A DNA stretch of 5,402 nt from the NCBI GenBank assembly GCA_964423545.1, contig CAYRFV010000337.1, forward strand, positions 1 through 5,402, in the 5' to 3' direction. The translations under genes and the position numbers were made by a program. This document shows, one piece after another, positions 1 through 5,402 of the stretch. The notes below the pieces were generated by a model. That model searched no databases. It worked only from the letters and a program-made list of their open reading frames with translations, and was not told the origin of the DNA. This DNA is from JALOOE01 sp964423545 (GTDB lineage Bacteria; Chloroflexota; Anaerolineae; CG2-30-64-16). Position 1 is the first letter of the stretch. Each line of letters begins with the position of its first letter.

Positions 1-566
1 TCGTCGATGACCAGGATTTCGGGTTCCAGATGAGCCGCCACGGCAAAGGCAAGCCGCACATACATGCCGCTGGAGTAACGTTTGACCGGTGTGTCCAGGA
101 AGTTCTCAATCTCCGCGAAGGCGACGATCTCATCGAACTTGCGCGCGATCTCCGAGCGTTTCATGCCCAGAATCGCGCCGTTGAGATAGGTGTTTTCCCG
201 TCCGGTCAACTCCGGATGGAAGCCTGTACCGACTTCCAGGAGCGAACCAACCCGGCCATGAATCTCAGCGCGACCGATCGTCGGCTCCGTGATGCGAGAC
301 AGGAGCTTGAGCAACGTGCTCTTGCCGGCGCCGTTGCGTCCGATGACTCCGACGGCGGCGCCTTGCGGAATCTCGAACGAAACGTCGTGCAATGCCCACA
401 ACGTGCCCGCCGCATCGGGCCTGGATCGTCTGCTGCGTCGGCCCGACTGCAGCGGCGTGCTCAGCGCGGCGGCCAACGCATCACGCAGTGTGTTGTGACG
501 TCCTTGCGCCACACCAAGATGATAGAGTTTACCCAGGCCCTCGGTTCGAATCGCGATATTGCTCAT
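1..566 (-). CDS. Wzt-type polysaccharide ABC transporter ATP-binding protein, partial (C-terminus beyond window)
   Basis: This is the ATPase subunit of a polysaccharide/O-antigen exporter; it would power the Wzm-type permease encoded just upstream. Translating from the ATG at 566 gives 188 residues before the window edge. Walker A is GRNGAGKST (residues 76-84). The region LLEVGTGFHPELTGREN (109-125) has Glu where many ABC ATPases have the Q-loop Gln, as is usual in Wzt/TagH/RfbB-like proteins. The signature is YSSGMYVRLAFAVAAHLEP (164-182), and Walker B starts at EILVID, where the window ends. The roughly 40 residues before 'LWALHDVSFEIPQG', rich in Arg and Ala, form the usual Wzt N-terminal insertion. 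The start lies 6 bases after the permease stop, and an AGGGG at 570-574 overlaps that stop, so translation is probably coupled. Whether a C-terminal carbohydrate-binding domain follows cannot be seen. The family call is near certain; the substrate is unknown. Confidence 0.95.
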   Translation of the reverse strand, partial: MSNIAIRTEGLGKLYHLGVAQGRHNTLRDALAAALSTPLQSGRRSRRSRPDAAGTLWALHDVSFEIPQGAAVGVIGRNGAGKSTLLKLLSRITEPTIGRAEIHGRVGSLLEVGTGFHPELTGRENTYLNGAILGMKRSEIARKFDEIVAFAEIENFLDTPVKRYSSGMYVRLAFAVAAHLEPEILVID

Positions 567-572
567 GATCCC

Positions 573-1493
573 CTAAATGACGTCCGCAAAGGTGCGTTCG
601 GTCGTGCGAAAATAGGCGAGTCCGCCGGCGAAGGTTGTCGCCAAGACGACCAGCGAAAGAACATAGAGCCAGGGCGACGCCTGGAAGACCGGCGCCGTGG
701 GCCCCAAAAGCGCCCAACGGAACCCGTCGACGACGAGGGTCATCGGATTCAGGGCAAGCAAGAACCGAAACTGCTGCGGTATCAGGGAAGCTCCGTAGAT
801 GACAGGCGTCAGGTACATCCAGATCTGCACGAGGAAGGGCACCAGGTAGTTGATGTCCCTGTACCGGACATTGAGCGCCGACAGCCAGAGGCCGAAGGCC
901 AGCGCGGTGGCCGTGGCCAGCAGTATTAATGACGGAAGCAGGAGAATGGCTGGGGTGAGGGAGATACGATACCAGGCCATCAGCGCCAGGAGCACAACCA
1001 GGGATACCGCCAAGTCGACCAGGCCGGAGAGCACAGCACTGGACGGCACGATCAGGCGCGGGAAGTATACCTTTGTGATCAGATTGGCGCTGCCCACCAG
1101 GCTGGTGGATGATCGAATGAGCGCTCCGGCAAAGAAGTTCCAGGGAACGAGGGCGGCGAATGCAAAGACCGGATAGGGCGCGTCACCCGATGGCACGTTT
1201 AGCAGGCCCCCGAAGAGCAGGGTGAAGACGAGGGTGGTGATGAGCGGCTGCAGCACTACCCAGGCAACTCCCAAGGCGGTCTGCTTGTAGCGCACTTTGA
1301 TGTCTCGCCATGACAGGAAGAAAAGCAGCTCGCGATAGCGCCAGACATCCAGCAGGCGCAGAGAAGCCAATCCGCGGGTTGGTTCGATCACTACGGTGAC
1401 AGGGTTATCAGATGCCTGGTGCAGGCCCGATAGTCCTGCTTCCAGCACTGGCTGCAGCGTTTCTGAGGTTATTCGGGAGAGTTCTTCGGACAC
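573..1493 (-). CDS. Wzm-type ABC-2 polysaccharide export permease
   Basis: Membrane subunit of the exporter whose ATPase follows it. It would form the channel moving an undecaprenyl-linked glycan, or a similar lipid-linked polymer, across the cytoplasmic membrane. From the GTG at 1493 it has 306 residues, a little above the usual 260-290. Family landmarks are 'VIEPTRG', 'YRELLFFLSWRDIKVRYKQTALG' (given here only as its parts: an amphipathic interface helix with WRDIKVRYKQT), 'YFPRLIVP', 'LNVRYRDINYLVPF' and the C-terminal 'FADVI'. About six membrane segments are visible, roughly residues 77-97, 107-126, 153-177, 180-204, 216-235 and 275-294. The open frame extends to a GTG at 1583, but that would overlap the upstream gene by 37 bases. 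The GTG at 1493 has AGGAG 8 bases upstream and leaves a 53-base gap, so I chose it. The glycan exported cannot be inferred. Confidence 0.95.
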   Translation of the reverse strand: MSEELSRITSETLQPVLEAGLSGLHQASDNPVTVVIEPTRGLASLRLLDVWRYRELLFFLSWRDIKVRYKQTALGVAWVVLQPLITTLVFTLLFGGLLNVPSGDAPYPVFAFAALVPWNFFAGALIRSSTSLVGSANLITKVYFPRLIVPSSAVLSGLVDLAVSLVVLLALMAWYRISLTPAILLLPSLILLATATALAFGLWLSALNVRYRDINYLVPFLVQIWMYLTPVIYGASLIPQQFRFLLALNPMTLVVDGFRWALLGPTAPVFQASPWLYVLSLVVLATTFAGGLAYFRTTERTFADVI

Positions 1494-1501
1494 TAAGGGC
1501 G

Positions 1502-1506
1502 CTCCT
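1502..1506 (-). promoter_or_regulatory. Shine-Dalgarno AGGAG deciding the permease start
   Basis: On the minus strand AGGAG is followed by 8 bases and then GTG at 1493. No ATG lies nearby in frame. The competing GTG at 1583 has only a weak GGGAA before it and lies inside the preceding gene. This favours 1493 as the permease start. Confidence 0.65.
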
Positions 1507-1546
1507 GGTGGCAGGCCGACACGACGGTCCTCTGCGCGGATGCGTT

Positions 1547-3082
1547 TCAGCGCCAGACCCTGCGGCCGCGAATCGCCAGCCACGCGACCGTTCCCAGTAC
1601 GAGCAGCAACGTGGGCAGCAGGCCGGCCAAGAGAGTCTGCTCCACAGACGCGGCCTGCACTGGGGTCTTGCTGAGATCGAAGGCTGGGCCTGGCTGGCTT
1701 GGCGGTTTTTCTGGCAGCGCTTGCGCAGGCGGTCGCAAGACTGGCATCGCTGTAGGCGCCGGCGTGCCAGGTAGGCGAGGCGTCTCCCTCTGCGGCACTG
1801 CAAGGGCCGGCAGTTGGCCAACTCCGGGGATGACGCCCCCGACATGCCAGATCTCACCAGCCCTGTCGGTGAAGTTGGTATTCCACAACACTTGAAGCTC
1901 ATTGCCGAGCCGTACGGTGGCAGCCGTCCAGTGGGCGCCCGGCCCCGTATCGTCCGCTTCAGGGACGGCCACGGTCATCGGTGACCATTCGCTGCCAAGC
2001 CAGACGGCATGATAGGTTCCACCAATCTGGGTCTTGGTGCGCCAGGTAATCACCATGTGAAGCCGGTTGGAACCATCCACCAGCAAGAGCGGATACCCGT
2101 TGACCCCTTCAAAATCCGCAAAGATGTGCTGAGGCTCGCTCCACGTGGCGCCACCATCGCGCGATATCCGGTGATAGCGGCCCGTATGCCACGCGCCATC
2201 GATATAGACCATGTGCAATTCAGAGGAACCGATGCTCGCAATCGATGGGAATGAGACGCCGTATTCATTGAGATCCCGGTAGGCCACCTTGATCGGCGGT
2301 TCCCAGTCTGCGCCGCCGTTGGTGCTGCGCGCATAATAGATGCCCTGGCCGAAACCCTCCTGCTGATTGGTCTGCCACACCGCGTGGAGACGCCCCACTC
2401 CGTCCAGGTTCAGCCGAATGTTCGAAAAGGCGATTTCGAGGTCGTCTAGCGGCAGTGACAGCCTTGCGGGCGAGCTCCAGGTGACACCACTGTCCACAGA
2501 TTGCACATGATACACACCTGGACTCTCGCCTTTCGTTGCGTACACGATATGGATGCCCCCTTCGGCGTCCGTGATGATATCGGATTCCCACTGGGTCTGG
2601 GCGTTTCCGGTGGCAACCAGAGACGGCTTGCTCCACGCCTGTGCGGAGTGCGCTTCTTCCGGCAGCGCAGTACTGTAGTAGAAGCTGGAATAGCCCGACC
2701 ACACGACGTGAAGGCGGTTGTTCTTGTCCACGGTCACGGCTGCGTAATCTGCGATGATGTCGCCGGGAACGAACAAGATGTCGGTGGGTTGCGTCCAAGA
2801 GACCCCGTCCCAGCGCGAGTAGACGATCGTGTTGCCCGTATGGATTAGCGCCTTGGGTCTCCCCATAACCGGCGCTCCGCCGATCTCCTCGCTCCAGAAC
2901 ACATGGACATTGCCGTAGCCGTCGGCTACGATCGCCGGACGCCCTGAACTGGTCAGCGAATTGGAGAGATTGAGTGGCGCGCCCCAGGCGATCGAGGCAG
3001 CCTGAGCTTGCGCGTGAGCGACCCCGCTTAGCGCCGATAGCGCCAGGGCCAGCAACACTGCCCAGGTGTTTCCTTTGCGCAT
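1547..3082 (-). CDS. Secreted, membrane-anchored Asp-box (sialidase-like) beta-propeller protein
   Basis: 511 residues from the ATG at 3082. A classic signal peptide opens it: MRK, a hydrophobic run AVLLALALSALSG, and probable cleavage after VAHA. Numbering from this start, seven copies of a blade motif ending in a 'D..G.LHVVW'-like strand occur near residues 48-65, 113-130, 166-183, 220-238, 277-295, 329-347 and 384-402. Three Asp boxes are clear: SVDSGVTW (195-202), STNGGADW (253-260) and SRDGGATW (307-314); two weaker ones are SRWDGVSW and the area around WLGSEW. A Pro-rich linker (about 417-475) leads to one hydrophobic segment (about 484-504) and a basic tail RGRRVWR, so the propeller should face outward on a C-terminal tether. 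The FRIP motif of true sialidases is not seen, so catalysis is doubtful and glycan or protein binding is equally possible. It lies between the GT39 enzyme and the exporter genes, 12 bases after the former. Confidence 0.88.
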   Translation of the reverse strand: MRKGNTWAVLLALALSALSGVAHAQAQAASIAWGAPLNLSNSLTSSGRPAIVADGYGNVHVFWSEEIGGAPVMGRPKALIHTGNTIVYSRWDGVSWTQPTDILFVPGDIIADYAAVTVDKNNRLHVVWSGYSSFYYSTALPEEAHSAQAWSKPSLVATGNAQTQWESDIITDAEGGIHIVYATKGESPGVYHVQSVDSGVTWSSPARLSLPLDDLEIAFSNIRLNLDGVGRLHAVWQTNQQEGFGQGIYYARSTNGGADWEPPIKVAYRDLNEYGVSFPSIASIGSSELHMVYIDGAWHTGRYHRISRDGGATWSEPQHIFADFEGVNGYPLLLVDGSNRLHMVITWRTKTQIGGTYHAVWLGSEWSPMTVAVPEADDTGPGAHWTAATVRLGNELQVLWNTNFTDRAGEIWHVGGVIPGVGQLPALAVPQRETPRLPGTPAPTAMPVLRPPAQALPEKPPSQPGPAFDLSKTPVQAASVEQTLLAGLLPTLLLVLGTVAWLAIRGRRVWR

Positions 3083-3086
3083 GGCC

Positions 3087-3095
3087 ATCACCGCC
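3087..3095 (-). promoter_or_regulatory. Shine-Dalgarno GGCGGTGAT deciding the propeller start
   Basis: GGCGGTGAT matches the full anti-Shine-Dalgarno complement GGAGGTGAT at 8 of 9 positions. Its core ends 8 bases before the ATG at 3082. It overlaps the upstream in-frame GTG (3091) and ATG (3088), which therefore look like part of the ribosome site rather than starts. Its first base is also the last base of the preceding gene's TAG stop, implying translational coupling. Confidence 0.6.
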
Positions 3096-4678
3096 TACGG
3101 CACCCTGGCCTTATGCAACTCATAGCCCCCAATCCGCGTCTCTAGTTGATAGAGGGCCTCGAGCTGCTCGCCAGGGTAGAGTGACGTCCCGCGAGCAAAG
3201 TTGCCCACCAGGACATAGTCAGGTCGATTGCGCTGAACGAAATCGTAGTCCTGAGCCACCGGTGCGCCTTGCAGGAAAGCCTGGCTCACGGCGCCCGCGA
3301 GCAATCTTGCGGGTGGGAAATGGTAGTTGTGATCGGTCAGGAATCCCATCTCTGGCTCCCAGGTTTCGACCAGTGCGTCCAGCGGTACATGCTTGTTCAA
3401 GTATTCGGCCATTGCCTCAGGTGCGTTGAAGGCGGGAAAGGCGATCTCACGCACGGTCTGCGCCAGCGGCAAGAGGATCATCACCAGGAGCCAACCGACC
3501 ATGGCCAGGCGCAAGGCGGCATTGCGCAGCGCAGCGCCCTCCAGTTTCACCGCGGCCGGTATCCCTCTAAGTCCGACATGGAGGCCATCTGTGAGGTCAT
3601 AGAAAAAGCGGGCGACGAACAGGCTGGCCAACGCCAGGCCAAGGAACGCGTAACGCCACCAGCCGATCGAGGCAACAACATACCAGCCGAGATTGGCAAC
3701 GATCAGCGTGAGCACGATGCCCCATTGTTGCGCTTCCCGGCGCCGCGGCAACGCAAGAAAGAAGCCGTAGACGAGAATCGGCAGCAAGCCGCCGAAGTAC
3801 GTCGATAGACTGATCAGTACGTTCAGGCTCTGCTGCATCAGCGCAGGAGAGAAGCTCATCGCGGCGCCCGCAGTCGCCTCGCGCAAGGCAGCAAGGTTTT
3901 CGCCAGCGGTCGCGGGTCCAAGGTTCATCACCAGGTATCCCTGCCAGACAGCAAAGCTGGCGCCGGCTACAAGGCCCGGCAGGATGAAGGCGCGCTGCGG
4001 CGCGGTGCGATAGTAGATCAGATTCGTGAGCCAGGCGAGCAAGAGGGACGGCGCAATAAAAAGAAGATACTGGTACTTGGTGATCATGGCTAACCCGAGC
4101 ATGAGCCCAACTACGACCAGCCGAGGCCACCTGGCGCGCTCCCAGGCCGCAAACCAGATCCACAAACCAGTCACGAGAAAGAAGAGGCCCGGAATCTCTC
4201 CCAGCACCTGTCTGCCATACAGGAGAACACCCGCACTCCTCGATGAGATCAGTAGCGCGATAGCCAACCAGGCGAAGCCTGGCCCTCCCCAATGTCTGGC
4301 CAGTCGGTAGAACACGAAAAGCGCTGCCAGCAGATAGAGGGCGACCACCAGTCGGGCCTGCATCAGGCCGATGCCGAAGACCTTGAATGTGCCGGCAATG
4401 GGCAACATGACAGTCGGGCCGACGCCGATCGTGGGCCCGTAATAGCGAAATCCTTCGCTGCTGTAGTCGGCATAGACACCGAAGCGCACCAATGTCTTGG
4501 GTACGTGAAGGTGCGATCCTTCGTCAAACCATGTCAAGGGATAGTCGGTCAGGTTGATCAATACCATGCAGATGATCCCTGCGATGGCAAATAACCGCGC
4601 AATTCTATGGAGCACCTCAGTTTGGTCTGCGCCTCGACGTGCAACCGTTGTGGAGGATTCCTCTGATGTTCGATGCAT
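3095..4678 (-). CDS. GT39/ArnT-like polytopic membrane glycosyltransferase (GT-C fold)
   Basis: 527 residues from the ATG at 4678. Enzymes of this kind transfer a sugar from a polyprenyl-phosphate donor to an acceptor on the outer face of the membrane. A first membrane helix (about residues 29-45) is followed by 'YPLTWFDEGSHLHVPK', whose Asp-Glu pair (52-53) is the expected catalytic/metal site in the first external loop. 'YGRQVLGEIPGLFF' (154-167), with its Arg and Glu, matches the second conserved loop. About 11-12 hydrophobic helices run to about residue 406. A soluble C-terminal region of about 120 residues follows (NAPEAMAEYLNKHVP... to KARVP). The frame continues to a GTG at 4693, but the ATG at 4678 has AGAGG 5 bases upstream and is preferred. 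It is the first gene of the leftward operon. Donor and acceptor are unknown; annotation simply as 'glycosyltransferase family 39 protein' is safe. Confidence 0.9.
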   Translation of the reverse strand: MHRTSEESSTTVARRGADQTEVLHRIARLFAIAGIICMVLINLTDYPLTWFDEGSHLHVPKTLVRFGVYADYSSEGFRYYGPTIGVGPTVMLPIAGTFKVFGIGLMQARLVVALYLLAALFVFYRLARHWGGPGFAWLAIALLISSRSAGVLLYGRQVLGEIPGLFFLVTGLWIWFAAWERARWPRLVVVGLMLGLAMITKYQYLLFIAPSLLLAWLTNLIYYRTAPQRAFILPGLVAGASFAVWQGYLVMNLGPATAGENLAALREATAGAAMSFSPALMQQSLNVLISLSTYFGGLLPILVYGFFLALPRRREAQQWGIVLTLIVANLGWYVVASIGWWRYAFLGLALASLFVARFFYDLTDGLHVGLRGIPAAVKLEGAALRNAALRLAMVGWLLVMILLPLAQTVREIAFPAFNAPEAMAEYLNKHVPLDALVETWEPEMGFLTDHNYHFPPARLLAGAVSQAFLQGAPVAQDYDFVQRNRPDYVLVGNFARGTSLYPGEQLEALYQLETRIGGYELHKARVP

Positions 4679-4683
4679 CGCTA

Positions 4684-4688
4684 CCTCT
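4684..4688 (-). promoter_or_regulatory. Shine-Dalgarno AGAGG deciding the glycosyltransferase start
   Basis: AGAGG followed by 5 bases precedes the ATG at 4678. The alternative GTG at 4693 would place this ribosome site inside the coding region and has no comparable site of its own. Confidence 0.55.
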
Positions 4689-4743
4689 GCCACGCCTTGT
4701 GCAGGCTCTCAGGCGCGCTGTGAAAGCGCAGTGGCGTTCGCAA

Positions 4744-4787
4744 CTGAGCCTCGCGGCGCAACTCCCATCCTGCTTGGGATTGCTCAG
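4744..4787 (-). repeat. Nested inverted repeat in the operon leader
   Basis: Read on the minus strand, CTGAGC (4787-4782) can pair with GCTCAG (4749-4744). Inside it TCCCA (4779-4775) pairs with TGGGA (4767-4763) around a 7-base loop. The transcript from the predicted promoter would carry this fold about 65-110 nt before the glycosyltransferase start. There is no U-run after it, so it does not look like a simple terminator. Stems this short can occur by chance in GC-rich DNA. Confidence 0.35.
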
Positions 4788-4803
4788 GCGCATCCCCATC
4801 CCG

Positions 4804-4840
4804 CGTCAAGGGTCGCGGCACTGCTCGCGAAGTCTTGACG
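4804..4840 (-). repeat. Perfect 7-bp inverted repeat with inner stem, in the operon leader
   Basis: CGTCAAG and CTTGACG form perfect 7-base outer arms (4840-4834 and 4810-4804 on the minus strand). Between them TCGCG (4830-4826) and CGCGA (4817-4813) form an inner 5-bp stem with an 8-base loop, separated from the outer stem by a small 3/2 internal loop. It lies about 35-70 nt after the predicted transcription start. No U-tract follows on either strand, which argues against an intrinsic terminator. It may be a cis-acting RNA structure or a protein-binding site; neither is shown by the sequence. Confidence 0.45.
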
Positions 4841-4880
4841 AGTGATCTATTGGCGGATTGGATCGTTTCTATCACAAGTG

Positions 4881-4910
4881 AGTATACCACCGATGACCCT
4901 ATGCTCCCAA
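4881..4910 (-). promoter_or_regulatory. Predicted sigma70-type promoter of the glycan operon
   Basis: On the minus strand TATACT (4886-4881) has 5 of 6 bases of the -10 consensus and is preceded by TGG, giving an extended -10. Eighteen bases further upstream is TTGGGA (4910-4905), a 4 of 6 match to the -35 element. Initiation would fall near 4874, leaving a leader of about 195 nt before the ATG at 4678. A small dyad TCAC-AA-GTGA (4872-4881) covers the predicted start point and could be an operator, but it is short. Confidence 0.5.
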
Positions 4911-4934
4911 ATGGCTCGCGGCCCAGTGGCCCGC

Positions 4935-4946
4935 ACCCGCGCGGGT
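4935..4946. repeat. 12-bp perfect palindrome ACCCGCGCGGGT
   Basis: A fully self-complementary GC-rich 12-mer lies about 25 bases upstream of the predicted -35 element. A second dyad, GGCC-CAGT-GGCC (about 4920-4931), is next to it. The position would suit an activator site, or part of the end of the upstream transcript. It has no loop, so it is less likely to act as an RNA hairpin. Confidence 0.3.
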
Positions 4947-4977
4947 CGAAAAGCTGTTAGGCTTCAAGGAGAGTATG

Positions 4978-5009
4978 TTGTCGGGCCAGGTGAAGCGGTT
5001 GGCCGACAA
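4978..5009 (-). terminator. Terminator-like hairpin after the fibronectin-like gene
   Basis: Beginning 3 bases after the TAG stop at 5013, TTGTCGG (5009-5003) pairs with CCGACAA (4984-4978). Two more CC/GG pairs follow past a single-base bulge, around a 13-base loop. No U-run follows on the minus strand, so it is not a canonical intrinsic terminator. Its position right after a stop codon, and between two transcription units, makes a 3'-end or mRNA-protecting role plausible. Confidence 0.45.
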
Positions 5010-5012
5010 GCG

Positions 5013-5402
5013 CTATGGTCCCGAGGTGACAATGAAGAGGATGATACCGACGCGATTGGAGTTGACTGACATCTCTTCCAGGGCATTATAGCCGCGCACC
5101 ACGTAATAGTAATACTCACCTTCGGTTGGTGGTGTGTCAAAGTAAGTTATGGTCGGCCCGGATGGAAGAACGGTAGTCAGAGGTTGTTCCTGTGTTGGAT
5201 CGACGTACGGGTTCGTGCTGCGCCAGATACGGTATCCGGCGTTGACTGGCCGGTGTTCCCATGTCAGCTTGGTGTCTGGTGGCTCATGGGCGATCGAGAT
5301 GACCGGCGCCTGGGGCTGCGTGCTGTAGGTGGCGGCGTAGTTGCCCCCGGTGGCAGGGAAGCGCGCATAGAGGACGCCCTTGACGGTTTGGGTGGTGAAG
5401 GT
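5013..5402 (-). CDS. C-terminal part of a large, probably secreted protein with a fibronectin type III-like domain (5' end beyond window)
   Basis: The frame is open from the window edge to TAG at 5013-5015, giving 129 residues. Residues 1-29 look like the end of another beta-rich domain (VKGVLYARFPATGGNYAATY). Residues of about 31-122 resemble a fibronectin type III-like sandwich: APVISI and DTKLTWEH for the first strands, GYRIWRSTNPYVDP for the middle, then TYFDT and EGEYYYYVVRGYN, and a closing VNSNRVG. The last residues (IILFIVTSGP) are hydrophobic but too short to be sure of an anchor. Domains with this 'YYVV..YN......SNRVG' ending are, to my knowledge, common at the C-termini of large surface proteins in Chloroflexota. 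The enzyme or adhesin part is outside the window, so function cannot be given. A separate promoter lies between it and the glycan operon, so co-transcription is not required. Confidence 0.85.
   Translation of the reverse strand, partial: TFTTQTVKGVLYARFPATGGNYAATYSTQPQAPVISIAHEPPDTKLTWEHRPVNAGYRIWRSTNPYVDPTQEQPLTTVLPSGPTITYFDTPPTEGEYYYYVVRGYNALEEMSVNSNRVGIILFIVTSGP

Larger units (their letters stand above)
4679..5012. other. Non-coding gap between the fibronectin-like gene and the glycan operon
   Basis: These 334 bases hold no convincing gene. From right to left they contain a hairpin just after the upstream stop codon (4978-5009), a GC-rich palindrome (4935-4946), a leftward promoter (4881-4910) and a leader with two nested inverted repeats (4804-4840 and 4744-4787). 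A 69-codon open frame (4890-4681) crosses the region but starts in the promoter -10 and shows no recognisable family. No tRNA and no known riboswitch consensus was recognised. Confidence 0.7.

Noticed and set aside
30..929. 299-codon plus-strand open frame
   Set aside because: It lies antisense to the Wzt ATPase and Wzm permease, both of which carry clear family motifs on the minus strand. Its translation is charged, low in hydrophobic residues and resembles no family.
1547..1640. PEP-CTERM or LPXTG sorting signal at the end of the propeller protein
   Set aside because: There is a terminal hydrophobic helix and a basic tail, but no PEP or LPXTG motif before it. A plain membrane anchor explains it better.
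4617..4799. 60-codon minus-strand open frame overlapping the glycosyltransferase start
   Set aside because: It is rich in Arg and Cys, overlaps the next gene out of frame and has no recognisable family; it reads as a shadow frame.
4730..4810. Possible cobalamin or cyclic-di-GMP riboswitch in the leader
   Set aside because: A GCCACTG string recalls one part of the cobalamin riboswitch, but the other conserved boxes and the expected spacing are missing, and no GEMM core is seen.
4835..4840. TTGACG on the plus strand as a divergent -35 element
   Set aside because: No acceptable -10 lies 16-18 bases downstream and there is no rightward gene to serve. The hexamer is part of the inverted repeat at 4804-4840.
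4681..4890. 69-codon minus-strand open frame ending 2 bases before the glycosyltransferase ATG
   Set aside because: Its GTG start lies inside the predicted extended -10 element, it has no good ribosome site, and the translation shows no recognisable domain. A leader peptide cannot be wholly excluded.
4842..5069. 75-codon plus-strand open frame in the intergenic region
   Set aside because: It runs antisense into the end of the fibronectin-like gene, crosses the hairpin and promoter, and has no ribosome site or family resemblance.

Overview
The window is about 5.4 kb of fairly GC-rich bacterial DNA. Every gene I can support reads leftward, on the minus strand. Gene content and protein style suggest an environmental bacterium, most likely Chloroflexota (Anaerolineae or Caldilineae type). 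That guess rests on the 'NSNRVG'-type C-terminal fibronectin-like domain and on the Wzm/Wzt sequence style. There is no rRNA or marker gene here to confirm it.

Layout from right to left, which is the direction of transcription: (1) 5402-5013, the C-terminal 129 residues of a large, probably secreted protein ending in a fibronectin type III-like domain; its 5' end lies outside the window. (2) 5012-4679, a non-coding gap of 334 bases. It holds a terminator-like hairpin directly after that stop codon, a GC-rich 12-bp palindrome, a good extended -10 promoter facing left, and a leader of about 195 nt containing two nested inverted repeats. (3) 4678-3095, a polytopic GT39/ArnT-like membrane glycosyltransferase. 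(4) 3082-1547, a signal-peptide-bearing, C-terminally membrane-anchored, Asp-box beta-propeller protein (sialidase-like fold). (5) 1493-573, a Wzm-type ABC-2 polysaccharide/O-antigen export permease. (6) 566-1, the N-terminal 188 residues of its Wzt-type ATPase, cut by the window edge just inside Walker B.

Genes 3 to 6 are spaced like one operon, with gaps of 12, 53 and 6 bases and a Shine-Dalgarno sequence at each chosen start. Together they look like part of a surface-glycan locus. Wzm and Wzt would move a lipid-linked glycan across the cytoplasmic membrane. The GT39-type enzyme would add sugar from a polyprenyl-phosphate donor on the outer face. The tethered propeller protein would sit outside and could bind or process surface glycan; its exact job is unknown. 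For three genes the best-supported start lies inside the longest open frame (4678, 3082 and 1493 instead of upstream GTG codons).

I did not find a CRISPR array, mobile element, tRNA or clearly new system. The items most worth a second look are the propeller protein inside the transporter operon and the structured leader upstream of it.
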